Shown piece after piece: positions 45,418-54,642 of a stretch of DNA of 64,000 nt. This DNA is from Calditrichota bacterium (GTDB taxonomy: Bacteria > Zhuqueibacterota > Zhuqueibacteria > Zhuqueibacterales > Geothermadaptataceae). Below the pieces are notes generated by a model. It was not told the origin of the DNA. It was given only the letters and a program-made list of their open reading frames with translations, and made no database searches. Numbering within the stretch: the stretch's first letter is position 1; every line of letters begins with the position of its first letter. The stretch spans positions 62,001 through 126,000 of the forward strand of contig QQUE01000015.1 in NCBI GenBank assembly GCA_008501765.1, in the 5' to 3' direction. A program made the translations under genes and the position numbers.

Positions 45418-45615
45418 TTATTTGTGTTTTTTAAAATTGTAGGGCAATAAAACTCCAATAAATACACCCAATGCAAAGGTAAGAATAAGCAATAAAGATC
45501 TGGGCATCGTGGCATCAAATACTAAAAACGAAACGGTTACGGATGCCGTATTTTGGATAATAAATATCCCGAAAATTATTAACAGGACAATCAATATAAC
45601 ATATTTTGTTTTCAA
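45418..45615 (-). CDS. Small LapA-domain (DUF1049) membrane protein
   Basis: This 65-residue protein has two membrane helices ('YVILIVLLIIFGIFIIQNTA' and 'LLLILTFALGVFIGVLLPY') and the family's central 'QNTASVTVSFLVF' stretch, ending in a basic tail. LapA-type proteins are linked to lipopolysaccharide assembly in E. coli, but for single-domain members the function is unproven. The start codon is TTG at 45615, with an ideal AGGAGG five bases upstream. It has no close operon partner. Confidence 0.85.
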   Translation of the reverse strand: MKTKYVILIVLLIIFGIFIIQNTASVTVSFLVFDATMPRSLLLILTFALGVFIGVLLPYNFKKHK

Positions 45616-45761
45616 TTTTTCCTCCTGTGAATTTTAACTTTGAGATTACACATCAACATTTAGTAGGCTAATCTTTGGCCCATGCGCTCATCCTCGGTGT
45701 AGGTAGCGGTTTAAGCGCCGGTAAACGGCACTTTTGAGGGCCGAAGAATCGAAATTATATA

Positions 45762-46568
45762 TTAAGGCATCCTGATAAGCCATGAACCATCGAGGAACCA
45801 TTCCTCTTCAAGATTTTCAAGAACTCCACTGATATAGAGTGCATCCAAATAATTGTCTAAAAGATTATGAAGTTGAAAAGCTTCGGGTTTGAGCGCAAGC
45901 CCGATGGGTTCAATTGTTAGCGGCACTTCCAGTGTGGCTAAACCGGCATCGGGGTGACGCAGGATGCTAAGTACGCATATTGGATAATCCGCTACGAATA
46001 TATCCACTTTATCGTTAAGAATCATCTGCACGGCCGTCTCATAATCGGCCGTTAAAACAAGTTTTACATCCGGTGCATACCTTTTTACAAAGGACTGGCT
46101 CGTCGAGCCTTTGAGTGCGGCAATCGAAATTTTAGTGCTGTTTATTTCGTACTGTTCATCCAGAGATTCGAGCCTTTTGGATTTAGCAAGTATCGACTTG
46201 CCGGAAACGATATATGGCCCGGCAAAAGTAAAATTCGTGTTGCGTTCCGGAGTGATGGACAAGCCGGACATAATTACATCAACCTCACCATTTTTAAGCG
46301 CCGGTAAAAGCTCTGCAAATGGTTTTTCAACAAATTTCAATTTTAAATTCATGGCATCTGTTAATAGCGCTGCTAACTCTATTTCATAACCGATCAACTG
46401 GCCATCTTTTGATTTCATAGAAAAAGGCGGTTGGCTGCCACTGGTTCCTACTCGCAACTCACCACTCTTATATATTTTACTGAGAATCTTCCCTGTCTGG
46501 GGAAATAATGTAGCCGGAATTAAAAAAATGATAAAGAGCAGAACAATTTTTTTACCTGTTGTTACCAT
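45762..46568 (-). CDS. Periplasmic amino-acid-type solute-binding protein (family 3)
   Basis: This 268-residue protein has a signal peptide ('KIVLLFIIFLIPATLFPQ') and the bacterial family-3 solute-binding fold: 'LRVGTSGSQPPFSMKSKDG', 'GYEIELAALLTDAM', 'GEVDVIMSGLSITPERN' and 'KVDIFVADYPICVL'. These proteins bind amino acids or related small molecules in the periplasm. No permease or ATPase gene is adjacent, so it may serve a distant transporter or act as a signal receptor. AGGAG about eight bases before the ATG supports the start. Confidence 0.9.
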   Translation of the reverse strand: MVTTGKKIVLLFIIFLIPATLFPQTGKILSKIYKSGELRVGTSGSQPPFSMKSKDGQLIGYEIELAALLTDAMNLKLKFVEKPFAELLPALKNGEVDVIMSGLSITPERNTNFTFAGPYIVSGKSILAKSKRLESLDEQYEINSTKISIAALKGSTSQSFVKRYAPDVKLVLTADYETAVQMILNDKVDIFVADYPICVLSILRHPDAGLATLEVPLTIEPIGLALKPEAFQLHNLLDNYLDALYISGVLENLEEEWFLDGSWLIRMP

Positions 46569-46670
46569 GATAAATCTCCTCTATTTAAAATTTGAAATCC
46601 AGTGATTTAGTACCTCAAAGCCACAATTTTGACCTGTTGCAGGTTCATCAATCACCGCTGAACTAAATTA
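46569..46670. other. Short region upstream of solute-binding gene
   Basis: A/T-rich sequence that should contain the promoter of the solute-binding gene. It merges into the 166-bp tandem repeat; no other feature is visible. Confidence 0.4.
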
Positions 46671-47094
46671 AAAATCAACACCATAACTGTAGCCCAGGCC
46701 CTTGTGGCCTGGATAATCCAATTCAAATATTAACCATCGCCCCACAAGGGGGCGGGCTACGATTTTATATTTCATTCATCCACGGGATGAAATTCTGTCA
46801 ACGAAACATTCCACTGCACGCTATCGAACAATTATTAAAATCAACACAATAATCGTAGACCAGGCCCTTGTGGCCTGGATAATCCAATTCAAATATTAAC
46901 CATCGCCCCACAAGAAGGTGGGCTACGATTTTATATTTCATTCATCCACGGGATGAAATTCTGTCAACGAAACATTCCATTGCTCGCTATCGAACAATTA
47001 TTAAAATCAACACAATAATCGTAGCCCAGGCCCTTGTGGCCTGGAAAATCCAATTCAAATATTAACCATCGCCCCACAAGGGGGCGGGCTACAT
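46671..47094. repeat. 166-bp tandem repeat, about 2.5 copies, each with a hairpin
   Basis: Copies start at 46671, 46837 and 47003, 166 bases apart, with AAAATCAACAC at each start. Each unit carries GTAGCCCAGGCCCTTGTGG followed by CCCCACAAGGGGGCGGGCTAC, which pair into a stem, and the first two also carry a 70-base tail ('cattcatccacgggatgaaattctg'). The third copy stops at the hairpin, exactly at the stop codon of the permease gene. Copies differ at few positions, so the duplication looks recent. The hairpin resembles REP-type intergenic elements. Confidence 0.85.
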
Positions 47095-48258
47095 TTAATC
47101 TTCGACCGCTTCAACTTTTGCCGGCGGCATATTTCCCTGCGCCACATCCAATTGGTCTTTGAATTCAATGCTGTAAATATCGAGAATCGTCATAAATAAT
47201 ACGGTGATTATCGGGCCGAGAATAAATCCCATGACGCCGAAAACATAAATGCCACCGATAGATGAGAAAAAGATGAGCAAATCGTGCATGCCGGTATCAC
47301 GGCCAACGAGCTTGGGGCGCATGAAATTATCGATATTGCTGATGATAACCGCTGTTATGATTATGATTGCCAAACCCTGCCAGTAATGGCCCAGAACGAG
47401 CTCGTAAATGGCTGCGGGATAGAGCACCAGCCAGCCACCCACCATGGGAATCACCGACAAAATGAACATCACCATGCCGAACACCACCGGCGATTTGAAG
47501 CCAAAAATCCACAGCAAAAGCGCGCCCAGGCCGCCCTGGGTCAATCCGATGAGTAATGTGCCTTTCACCGTTGCCCGGGAAATCGAATTGAATTTCGCAA
47601 TCAACAGATCTTCATGTTCGTCGCGCAATGGGCTCAAATATTTCAAATATTTTATCAGCCGGTCGCCATCTTTGAAGAAATAATACATGGTAAAAAACAT
47701 GATAAGAAAATCCATCAGAAATTGAAAAGTGCCCTGCCAGGTTTTATTGACCGCAGTGACAAGAAAATTCCCGACCCCAGTCAAGGCCGTTTTAATGGTG
47801 GTAAAAATATCAAACTCTTCCAGATTGATGCCGTAGCGTTCGCGGGTATTGTCGACGATTTTACCCCAGGTGCCCGAGTTCAATTTATTGCGAAATTCGG
47901 TGATAGTCTGCTCGTGGGTCTGGTAAAGCTGCACCGCTTCAACCCGAACGACATCGATGACAAAATAGGTTGGAACGATGATAACAATCACCAGGAAAAT
48001 GCAGGTTAAAAATGAGCTCAGTCCTTTGCGGTTGGACGTCCATTTCATAATTTTTTCGTACAGTGGATATAGCAATCCGCTGAAGATGGCGGCGAGAAAT
48101 ACCGGCAGCAAGAAAAACTGCATTATGTTATAAAATAAAATCCCGGAGAAAATTATAACAGCAAATAAGAAATATCGGCTCAGGCGGTCAGCCTGAATTT
48201 TTGTAAATATTTTCGAAGGCGAAGAAATTTTCGCCTTTTTTGGTATTTCCTGTCCCAT
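47095..48258 (-). CDS. AI-2E family (PerM/YdiK-like) membrane transporter
   Basis: This is a 387-residue protein with about eight membrane helices, including two near the N-terminus ('RYFLFAVIIFSGILFYNIM'). The C-terminal half has the family signature 'LIGLTQGGLGALLLWIFGF', 'PMVGGWLVLYPAAIYELV' and 'NFMRPKLVGRDTGMHDLLIF'. Family members have been proposed to export small molecules, and E. coli TqsA exports AI-2; some are Na+/H+ antiporters. The substrate cannot be read from sequence. GGAG five bases before ATG supports the start. It is followed by the 166-bp repeat. Confidence 0.92.
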   Translation of the reverse strand: MGQEIPKKAKISSPSKIFTKIQADRLSRYFLFAVIIFSGILFYNIMQFFLLPVFLAAIFSGLLYPLYEKIMKWTSNRKGLSSFLTCIFLVIVIIVPTYFVIDVVRVEAVQLYQTHEQTITEFRNKLNSGTWGKIVDNTRERYGINLEEFDIFTTIKTALTGVGNFLVTAVNKTWQGTFQFLMDFLIMFFTMYYFFKDGDRLIKYLKYLSPLRDEHEDLLIAKFNSISRATVKGTLLIGLTQGGLGALLLWIFGFKSPVVFGMVMFILSVIPMVGGWLVLYPAAIYELVLGHYWQGLAIIIITAVIISNIDNFMRPKLVGRDTGMHDLLIFFSSIGGIYVFGVMGFILGPIITVLFMTILDIYSIEFKDQLDVAQGNMPPAKVEAVED

Positions 48259-48589
48259 ATGGACTCCGAGCTGGATTTTATGAAGAGATAAAATGTGATT
48301 TACTGCTAAAATATACTGAAGATAAAATCGGAATGCAACCCTTTGGAAAGGTGGGAATTAAGTGAGTGAATTTAGTAAATTTTGCCACGAAGGCTCGAAG
48401 GCTCTAAAAGAAAAACACTGGAAAATATTTTGGATTTATGGACGGTGGTATTTTTAGCCATGGATGAGCACTGATTTTCACTGATAAAAATACTACTCAC
48501 TATCTCGAATTTAAAGAATGCTAGAAATGTAATCTGTGAACATCCGTGAAAATCTGTGGCGAAAATGCGAGGTTACTCAATGGTATAAA
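48259..48589. other. Intergenic region with imperfect inverted repeat
   Basis: About 330 bases without a gene. It contains CACTGATTTTCACTGAT (48469-48485) facing ATCCGTGAAAATCTGTG (48542-48558), an imperfect 17-bp inverted pair, and 'tgccacgaaggctcgaaggct' further left. The sequence looks like a decayed dispersed repeat; no RNA gene was recognised. Confidence 0.45.
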
Positions 48590-49168
48590 TTATTCGTTGG
48601 AAATTGAATAGGATTCGAGATACATATTCACCCAGGCACCATAAAACGTAACGATGCCGACACCGGGCGCAAAAACAAATCCGTGTTCATCGTCGACTGC
48701 ACCCGGCAGGTCGAAATAGAAATCAGCACAATTGACATAAGTAAACTTTTTATCAAGTTCGTACTCGGCAACGCGATCTCGCGAGACAAGTACAACCCAA
48801 TCTTCCGTATTTGGATCGCCGTCCGGGAAATAGGGATATGTCGTATCATCTTCTTTGGTGAAATCAAGCCACAAAATATCAGCACCATCGACTAATTTGT
48901 ATATTTTTCCACCGTCGATGCGAATCCAGTCGGTATAGTCCAGCGAAGCGCCGAAAGCGTAATATTTTTTATTGGCGACTGTTTTCTCACTAAAAATCTG
49001 ATACGTGGTTTTATTGTTTTCACCATATTGAGGAATTCTGCTGTAAGTCCAGGAGTTCCCGACTTTTAATGGCAGATAGGTCGAAGCCTGTTTTTCGGGC
49101 CCATTAATATTGGAGGTTTCACACCCCATTATCAGCAGCAACATAATCTTGAAATATATCCGATACAT
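48590..49168 (-). CDS. Small lipoprotein of unknown function
   Basis: The ATG at 49168 (AAGGA upstream) begins a short signal peptide with lipobox 'LLIMGCETS' (cysteine about residue 15). The frame is open to 49336, but the extra 56 residues have no signal or ribosome site. The mature part (about 178 residues) contains 'STYLPLKVGNSWTYSR', seen in many FCB lipoproteins of unknown function, and beta-rich segments with aromatic residues ('FDLPGAVDDEHGFVFAPGVG'). It is probably anchored in the outer or inner membrane facing the periplasm. Role unknown. Confidence 0.78.
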   Translation of the reverse strand: MYRIYFKIMLLLIMGCETSNINGPEKQASTYLPLKVGNSWTYSRIPQYGENNKTTYQIFSEKTVANKKYYAFGASLDYTDWIRIDGGKIYKLVDGADILWLDFTKEDDTTYPYFPDGDPNTEDWVVLVSRDRVAEYELDKKFTYVNCADFYFDLPGAVDDEHGFVFAPGVGIVTFYGAWVNMYLESYSISNE

Positions 49169-49365
49169 TTTTTCCTTCTGGTTTGTGTGATTTGCAAAAC
49201 TAATATATTGTTGAGAGTTCGGCAAATCCGAATTCTCAACAACCAGAAAGTTCACTGGTTTTGGCATCCGGCCTGAACCGGCTGTGTCGAAATTCCTGTT
49301 GAGCAGATTGAAATGGTCAACGCCCGGCTTCGACACAGCTTAGTCTCCAGGGTGGAAAATTTTCC

Positions 49366-52300
49366 TTATTTTTGCAATATCATTTTGCCGGTTTTAACCA
49401 TTTTTCCGGTGGTGATTTGGTAAAAATAGAGGCCGGTGCCAAGCTGGTTGCCCATTTTGCCCCGGGCATCCCAGGTGATGGTGTGCTCACCTTTTGCCAT
49501 ATTTTTATCAAGTAAAGTCGCGACTTCTTTGCCCAGTAAATTGTAAATATGCAATGTGACATGGCTTTGTTCACCCAGCATAAACTTGATTCTGGTTTCC
49601 GGATTAAATGGATTTGGATAATTACCGAGCAACTGCAGACCTTGGGGCAGTGCCTCAGTTTCCTCCTCGTTAACAGATGTTGGCATGCCACTGGGGAGGC
49701 TGAAATTGATGTTTGCAATATCACCTGCAACATGGATAACCGGCGCATTTTCCAGACTTTGGCTATTATCGTTATATTGGCTCGTATTGCCAAAGTGGGT
49801 TGCCAGTAAATGGTACTCGCCGTTTTGCACACCGGAAAAGACATATTCCCCGTTTGCATTTGTTTTCGCAGAAGCGATGACATTGCCTGCCTGGTCATAC
49901 AGATAAACCCGGGCGTCCGCAATGGGGACGTCAAAATCATTTGTGACCAGACCGCTCAAGCTCGCAGTGCCACCCAGAGCTGGGCCTCCAGCTCCGTCCG
50001 TACGCATCATTAACATCGGAACGAGCTCAAAATTAATTCCGGGGACCTGGGCTCCTGATTCAATTTTTATGAGCTGGGCTGTAGCAGGATCAAAGGTATT
50101 TTTATAATATTCAGGGATAAAATTATTGGCAAATCCCTGGAGATAATATTCGCCATCTGGCAGGCCGGTGAGTTTATAAGAACCATCAGGTTCTGTCACG
50201 GCCGTATAAAAAAGCTCCGACTCTGGCCACGAAAGAATCGTGATCGTCGGCCGTGCAATGACGACACCAAGCTCAACTGGAAAATCAGCCCATCCCGATT
50301 CAACCCAACCAGAAATCTGGCCATCGCCGTTGTTTCGAGGCGTAAGGTTAAACTCAACTTTGGCTGATCCGCCACCGATTACGTGAATCGAATCCGCCAA
50401 TTGAGGTACGGGTGCATTTTTAAAATAGGCAAAAGCGCCATTGGCATAAACCGAAACCAGGTAATCTCCTTCCGGCAACCAGGAAAATTCAAAACGCCCA
50501 CTGCTATCCACAGTGACCGCATGATTCCAATACCAGATTGGCGCCATAATTCGATCATGCCAAATTGGAGTGAGTTCAACATGGGCCCGGGTAATCGGTT
50601 CGCCTGATTCTTCATCGAGAACGACACCGGCAATCTGCCCATAGATCGGGCGTATATTGAGTTCAAAGTTGATATTAGCAACTTCTTCATTTTCAGGAAG
50701 AAAAATTGGCGTGGCAGTTTCCTGTGTTGCAGCATTTTCATACCACATTTCTCCAAAAGAGATGCCTTCCCAATACTGCACGTGGGCAAAATATTCGCCG
50801 GAAGCAAGACGGCCAATTTCATAAAATCCGCTGCTATCCGTCTGTGCCCAGCCTGAAGTTTGATCCATGCAACGCCCACTTGGATCCATCGCACCACCGC
50901 GACAGCGGGTAATTTCAGTCGGATGCACATTCACCCAGGCATTAACCAATGGCCTGCCAGTCTGATCAGAAACGACTCCCGAAATAACTGAATTAAAAGA
51001 TTTTATATGCAGATTAAATTCGAGTACAAACGGTTTTCCAGATTCATCGATGGCAATCACCTCGGCTTCTTCCCGGGTTTGGGCGTCCTTCCACCACTCC
51101 ATCGCGTATTGCCCGGCTTGAGAAATCGAGGCTGCAGCGATATACTCACCTGCCGGTAAATTGGAGAACTGGAAAAAACCGCTTGAATCTGTTATTGCAG
51201 AAAAACCATAGATTGGCCGATTGAAATCCAATCCGTCCTGTGCGCTATCGGCTTTTCCATAAACCGATTCCAGAAATACATGGGCACCCTGGATTGGAGC
51301 ACCGTCGAAATTATAAACAAATCCTTCGACAATCCCGTTCATCTTCGGCACTAAAAAGACAAAATCAATGCCTGTCACTTCCTCACTCGAGCCGATTGTT
51401 ACCGGAATTCTTCCAAGAGAACCATCGTCGCCAGACCACCATTTTTCCTGATTATGAAAGCCATCCGCGTAGACGGCTTTGATGTAATAATCACCTGCAG
51501 TTAAATCTTCAATGGTATATTTGCCTTCCTCATCCGAAATGGCAAATCCTTCCCGATACAGCATATCACTGCTGTTGGCAGGGATGGCATAAATCATGGC
51601 TTCGTGTAATGGATGGCCGTCCTCGTGAGTAATTGTGCCCGATATTCTGCTGGAGCGCTGCAACGCAATTTTGACATCGGTAATTTCTGTGCTATCAGCA
51701 ATTTCGAAGGGTGTGGCTTCGGTAAATTGTTGCTTATCCTGATAAAACTCAGGCAGATAGCCATCTGCGTCTGCATGAATCACATAAGTTCCGGGGAGCA
51801 GATTTTTCAAAATGAATTGCCCACTGTCTTCGGAAATTGCCTGCATAAAGATAAAGGGATTATTGAGTGCGAATCCCACAATAAAAGCGCTGTCCACCGC
51901 TGCATCCGTCATTTCATCAAGGACTATTCCAGAAATAGAAGCTGGCGTTTCAGGGAAGGCTTCGATGTCAATATCAATGCCAGTCAGATTATCACCAGGA
52001 GCAAGATTTACAATTTTCGCGCTGTCGATGTGGACGGTATTGCCGTAGAACTGCGGTACAAAACCTTCCACATAAGCGATGACGACATAATCACCGGGTG
52101 GCAATCCCTCAATTGCATAGGAATGGTCGTCGTGTACAATACCGATTCCCATAAACTCATTGTGCACATTGTCCTGAACTTGCCAGGCAAAAACTTCGCC
52201 GCGCACCGGGCCATCGTGAAAAATTCCGTTTAACTGACCACTTATGCGGCCGAAATCTTCCGGAATCCAGACTGAATCTTCAGGGGCGAATTGCCCGGCT

Positions 52301-52449
52301 GTAGTTTCGGGTGTTCTGCTTGCAATCTTAAATGCATTTTGAACAGCCGTCGCCAATCGACTGTCCTGTTGTGGCTGCTCGGCTGCTGCCAATCCCACTG
52401 ATGCAATAATCAATATTGCATTGCACATCGTTAGTAAACTTTTTCTCAT
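49366..52449 (-). CDS. Large secreted protein of carboxypeptidase-regulatory repeats with FlgD-like sorting domain
   Basis: A signal peptide ('NAILIIASVGLAAAEQ') is followed by about eight to nine CarboxypepD_reg/SdrD B-like beta-sandwich modules, each with 'SGxVxDE....A.V', 'TDSSGFF.F..LPAGEYxA' (for example 'AITDSSGFFQFSNLPAGEYI' and 'DEEGKYTIEDLTAGDYYI') and 'P.FY.N' motifs. These domains usually bind other proteins or carbohydrates. The final 85 residues are a type-A sorting domain ('LGNYPNPFNPETRIKFML', ending 'TGKMVKTGKMILQK'). It is predicted to be a long, rod-like surface or secreted protein of 1027 residues. GGAGGT precedes the ATG. Confidence 0.88.
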   Translation of the reverse strand: MRKSLLTMCNAILIIASVGLAAAEQPQQDSRLATAVQNAFKIASRTPETTAGQFAPEDSVWIPEDFGRISGQLNGIFHDGPVRGEVFAWQVQDNVHNEFMGIGIVHDDHSYAIEGLPPGDYVVIAYVEGFVPQFYGNTVHIDSAKIVNLAPGDNLTGIDIDIEAFPETPASISGIVLDEMTDAAVDSAFIVGFALNNPFIFMQAISEDSGQFILKNLLPGTYVIHADADGYLPEFYQDKQQFTEATPFEIADSTEITDVKIALQRSSRISGTITHEDGHPLHEAMIYAIPANSSDMLYREGFAISDEEGKYTIEDLTAGDYYIKAVYADGFHNQEKWWSGDDGSLGRIPVTIGSSEEVTGIDFVFLVPKMNGIVEGFVYNFDGAPIQGAHVFLESVYGKADSAQDGLDFNRPIYGFSAITDSSGFFQFSNLPAGEYIAAASISQAGQYAMEWWKDAQTREEAEVIAIDESGKPFVLEFNLHIKSFNSVISGVVSDQTGRPLVNAWVNVHPTEITRCRGGAMDPSGRCMDQTSGWAQTDSSGFYEIGRLASGEYFAHVQYWEGISFGEMWYENAATQETATPIFLPENEEVANINFELNIRPIYGQIAGVVLDEESGEPITRAHVELTPIWHDRIMAPIWYWNHAVTVDSSGRFEFSWLPEGDYLVSVYANGAFAYFKNAPVPQLADSIHVIGGGSAKVEFNLTPRNNGDGQISGWVESGWADFPVELGVVIARPTITILSWPESELFYTAVTEPDGSYKLTGLPDGEYYLQGFANNFIPEYYKNTFDPATAQLIKIESGAQVPGINFELVPMLMMRTDGAGGPALGGTASLSGLVTNDFDVPIADARVYLYDQAGNVIASAKTNANGEYVFSGVQNGEYHLLATHFGNTSQYNDNSQSLENAPVIHVAGDIANINFSLPSGMPTSVNEEETEALPQGLQLLGNYPNPFNPETRIKFMLGEQSHVTLHIYNLLGKEVATLLDKNMAKGEHTITWDARGKMGNQLGTGLYFYQITTGKMVKTGKMILQK

Positions 52450-52726
52450 AATGACCTCCAGGTGAATTTATTTATTCCGAGATTATTTTCAACAAAATAA
52501 TCAAACGCATTTCCATTAAGCAACCAATATGCCAGTCGGAAATAGCCTATAATTTGTGCCTGAAAATTTCTGAAAATAAAATTGGACTTCAAAATTTTGA
52601 GAACTCCTTCAAAAAAGAGAATAAATATTATTCCAGTCTGCAACTGTAAATATTTATTTGCATTTATTGTTGAAAACTATATAATGATGGGGCAAATTTA
52701 TATTTTTCTGAGAATGGAAACACGAA

Positions 52727-53296
52727 ATGCTTGAAGCGCTCATCGAATTTGATATCTGGTTATTTCGACTTGTAAATACGGGCATGCAGAATGCGGTACT
52801 GGATTTTCTGGCACCCATCGTCACCAACAAAAAAAACTGGACGCCACTTTTTATTGTTCTGATTATTGGGCTCGCATGGAAAGGCGGCTACCGTGGTCGA
52901 ATGGTTCTATTGCTGACAATTCCAGTTATTCTGCTCAGTGACCAAATTTCAGCCTCACTTTTAAAACCCTGGGTTGGAAGAATGCGCCCGTGTGTTGAAT
53001 TGGAAAACGTTAATGCCCTGCTGGGGATAAAAAAATCCTTTTCATTTCCATCAAGTCATGCCACCAATTCGTTTGCCGCTGCGACGCTCTTTTCTTATTT
53101 TTATCCGACGAAAAAAGTCTTATTTTTTACACTGGCTCTCATCATTTGCTTCACCCGTGTTTACGTCGGCGTGCATTACCCGATCGATGTTGTTTTTGGC
53201 GCAGCATTGGGTGCTCTTTGTGCCTATTTTGTTTATTTTATTTACCGCAAACTGGAAAACCGGTTTGGAAAAATCAAATTTTTTGAAAGCCGATAA
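52727..53296 (+). CDS. PAP2-family membrane phosphatase
   Basis: This 189-residue membrane protein has the three-part PAP2 active site: 'KPWVGRMRP' (KxxxxxxRP), 'FPSSHATNSFA' (PSGH-like, here PSSH) and 'TRVYVGVHYPIDVVFGA' (SRxxxxxHxxxD-like, with Thr for Ser). It has about five membrane helices. Such enzymes dephosphorylate lipids, for example undecaprenyl pyrophosphate or phosphatidic acid, which would fit with peptidoglycan or polysaccharide lipid recycling. The exact substrate cannot be assigned. It is followed 40 bases later by the TIM-barrel-like gene. Confidence 0.9.
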   Translation: MLEALIEFDIWLFRLVNTGMQNAVLDFLAPIVTNKKNWTPLFIVLIIGLAWKGGYRGRMVLLLTIPVILLSDQISASLLKPWVGRMRPCVELENVNALLGIKKSFSFPSSHATNSFAAATLFSYFYPTKKVLFFTLALIICFTRVYVGVHYPIDVVFGAALGALCAYFVYFIYRKLENRFGKIKFFESR

Positions 53297-53336
53297 TTCA
53301 GAATCTACTTTAATAAATTAAATCAGAAAAAGATGT

Positions 53337-54365
53337 ATGAATATAGCGATCAAGCTTTACCCGCAAACGATCTGGGGCGAAAAATATGCAGGCGATTTTG
53401 ACGTCCTTTTAACCGAGATTGCGGCTGCAGGAATCGATACGATAATTGCCCCGGTAGTTCAGGGAAGCCGGCTCATTTTTCCAGAAAAAAATAGCAATGC
53501 CGATGCACAGTGGAATATGCTGCATTTGCAATCAAAATGCAAAGAATACAACCTGGCCTTCATCCCGGAATTCCCTTTATTTCATGATCCGGACACCTTT
53601 AAAAATGTAGAACAATACCGGCCGATGAATATAAATGGTGAATATTTTACTCCCACAGATTGGTATCACCCGATTTGTCCTTCGAACACGCAATATCTGC
53701 AATACAGGCTGGGATTATTATTTCAAACCATCGAACGATTTGATCCGCCAATTATCAGTCTCGATTTTTTGCAATTTCCATATTTGCCGGGCAATGCAGC
53801 ATTCCAGGCGGAACAAAATATTCTGCCGGAATTTTGTTTTTGTGATTTTTGCAAAGCGAAATTTCAGGAGTTTTCAGGTCAGATGGAGCCGGAAAAATAT
53901 CCCGATTACTGGTTTCAATTCAGGCAGGAAACCATAACTTATATTCCGGTATTGATTGCTGAAGAAATTGAACGGCAGGGACGGCAGGTAAAATTAATGG
54001 CGCAAATTCCCGCTGTAACCGCGCCCGGCAGTGCCGAAAATCTACAGCAGGTAACCGGGGTGAATATTGAACAGTGGAATAATCTTGTCGACATCATCAG
54101 CCCACATATTTATACCCATCAGTTGAGTGGTGAAAATGAATGGGGCCATATTTTTCTCAGCGAAACGCAGGAAATTACAACCGCACACATTATCCCGGAA
54201 CTCGATGTCCCATTTTACGCTGTCGAGCCGGAAGAGAATTTGCAGGTTGGGGAGTTGATCGAAAATTTGCAGGAATCGGGCTTCGCCGCACTTTCTCTGT
54301 TCCACTGGGAGTTGTTATGTGAAAACGATATCTTGCTTGATTTCCTCGCCGAACAGAATAACTAA
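53337..54365 (+). CDS. Cytoplasmic TIM-barrel-like protein, possible glycoside hydrolase relative
   Basis: This 342-residue protein has no signal peptide. Its start ('MNIAIKLYPQTIWGEKYAG'), 'AGIDTIIAPVVQGSRLIF', 'LAFIPEFPLF', 'FDPPIISLDFLQFPYLPG', 'DIISPHIYTHQLSG' and 'LSLFHWELLCENDI' follow a repeating beta-alpha pattern like TIM-barrel glycoside-hydrolase-like proteins. A cysteine motif, 'CFCDFCKAKFQEFSG', may bind a metal or be a structural site; such motifs occur in some uncharacterised GH-like families. Catalytic residues cannot be named with confidence. The alternative is a sugar-phosphate isomerase-like fold. It lies 40 bp after the PAP2 gene. Confidence 0.6.
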   Translation: MNIAIKLYPQTIWGEKYAGDFDVLLTEIAAAGIDTIIAPVVQGSRLIFPEKNSNADAQWNMLHLQSKCKEYNLAFIPEFPLFHDPDTFKNVEQYRPMNINGEYFTPTDWYHPICPSNTQYLQYRLGLLFQTIERFDPPIISLDFLQFPYLPGNAAFQAEQNILPEFCFCDFCKAKFQEFSGQMEPEKYPDYWFQFRQETITYIPVLIAEEIERQGRQVKLMAQIPAVTAPGSAENLQQVTGVNIEQWNNLVDIISPHIYTHQLSGENEWGHIFLSETQEITTAHIIPELDVPFYAVEPEENLQVGELIENLQESGFAALSLFHWELLCENDILLDFLAEQNN

Positions 54366-54403
54366 AAAGCCAGTTCAATCGTCTCAATTAAACTGGCTTT
54401 TTT
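54365..54403 (+). terminator. Terminator after TIM-barrel-like gene
   Basis: A stem of about 14 bp (AAAAGCCAGTTCAAT with ATTAAACTGGCTTTT, one mismatch) is followed by further T residues on the plus strand, beginning in the stop codon. It is nearly symmetrical and flanked by A and T runs, so it may work in both directions. Confidence 0.85.
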
Positions 54404-54444
54404 GTTGCTCATCTATCCTGAATTATTCATAAAGCGCAGTGGAT

Positions 54445-54530
54445 GTGCCTGGCACTTCTACAAGTTATGAAAGCCCTTAAAAGCTACTTTGTTTAGTTAA
54501 ATTCATAAAAATCAACGAAGTGCCAGGCAC
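54445..54530. repeat. Perfect 14-bp inverted repeat (GTGCCTGGCACTTC)
   Basis: GTGCCTGGCACTTC at 54445-54458 is the exact inverse of GAAGTGCCAGGCAC at 54517-54530, separated by 58 A/T-rich bases. Each arm is itself palindromic in its core (GTGCCTGGCAC). A related half, TGCCAGGCACATT, occurs at 33243-33255 next to manC, suggesting a dispersed repeat family or a protein-binding site. Confidence 0.7.
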
Positions 54531-54642
54531 ATTCTTATCAGTTTATAAATAGATCAGGCTATATTAATCGAAGGAAGAATTAGTTCCCACAACCGCACAC
54601 AATCGTGAAATGAATTTAAGCTGTAGTGGGATTCACCCCAGT

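Noticed and set aside
46671-47094. Possible CRISPR or gene fragment
   Set aside because: The whole 166-bp unit is repeated with no variable spacer, and no reading frame is conserved.
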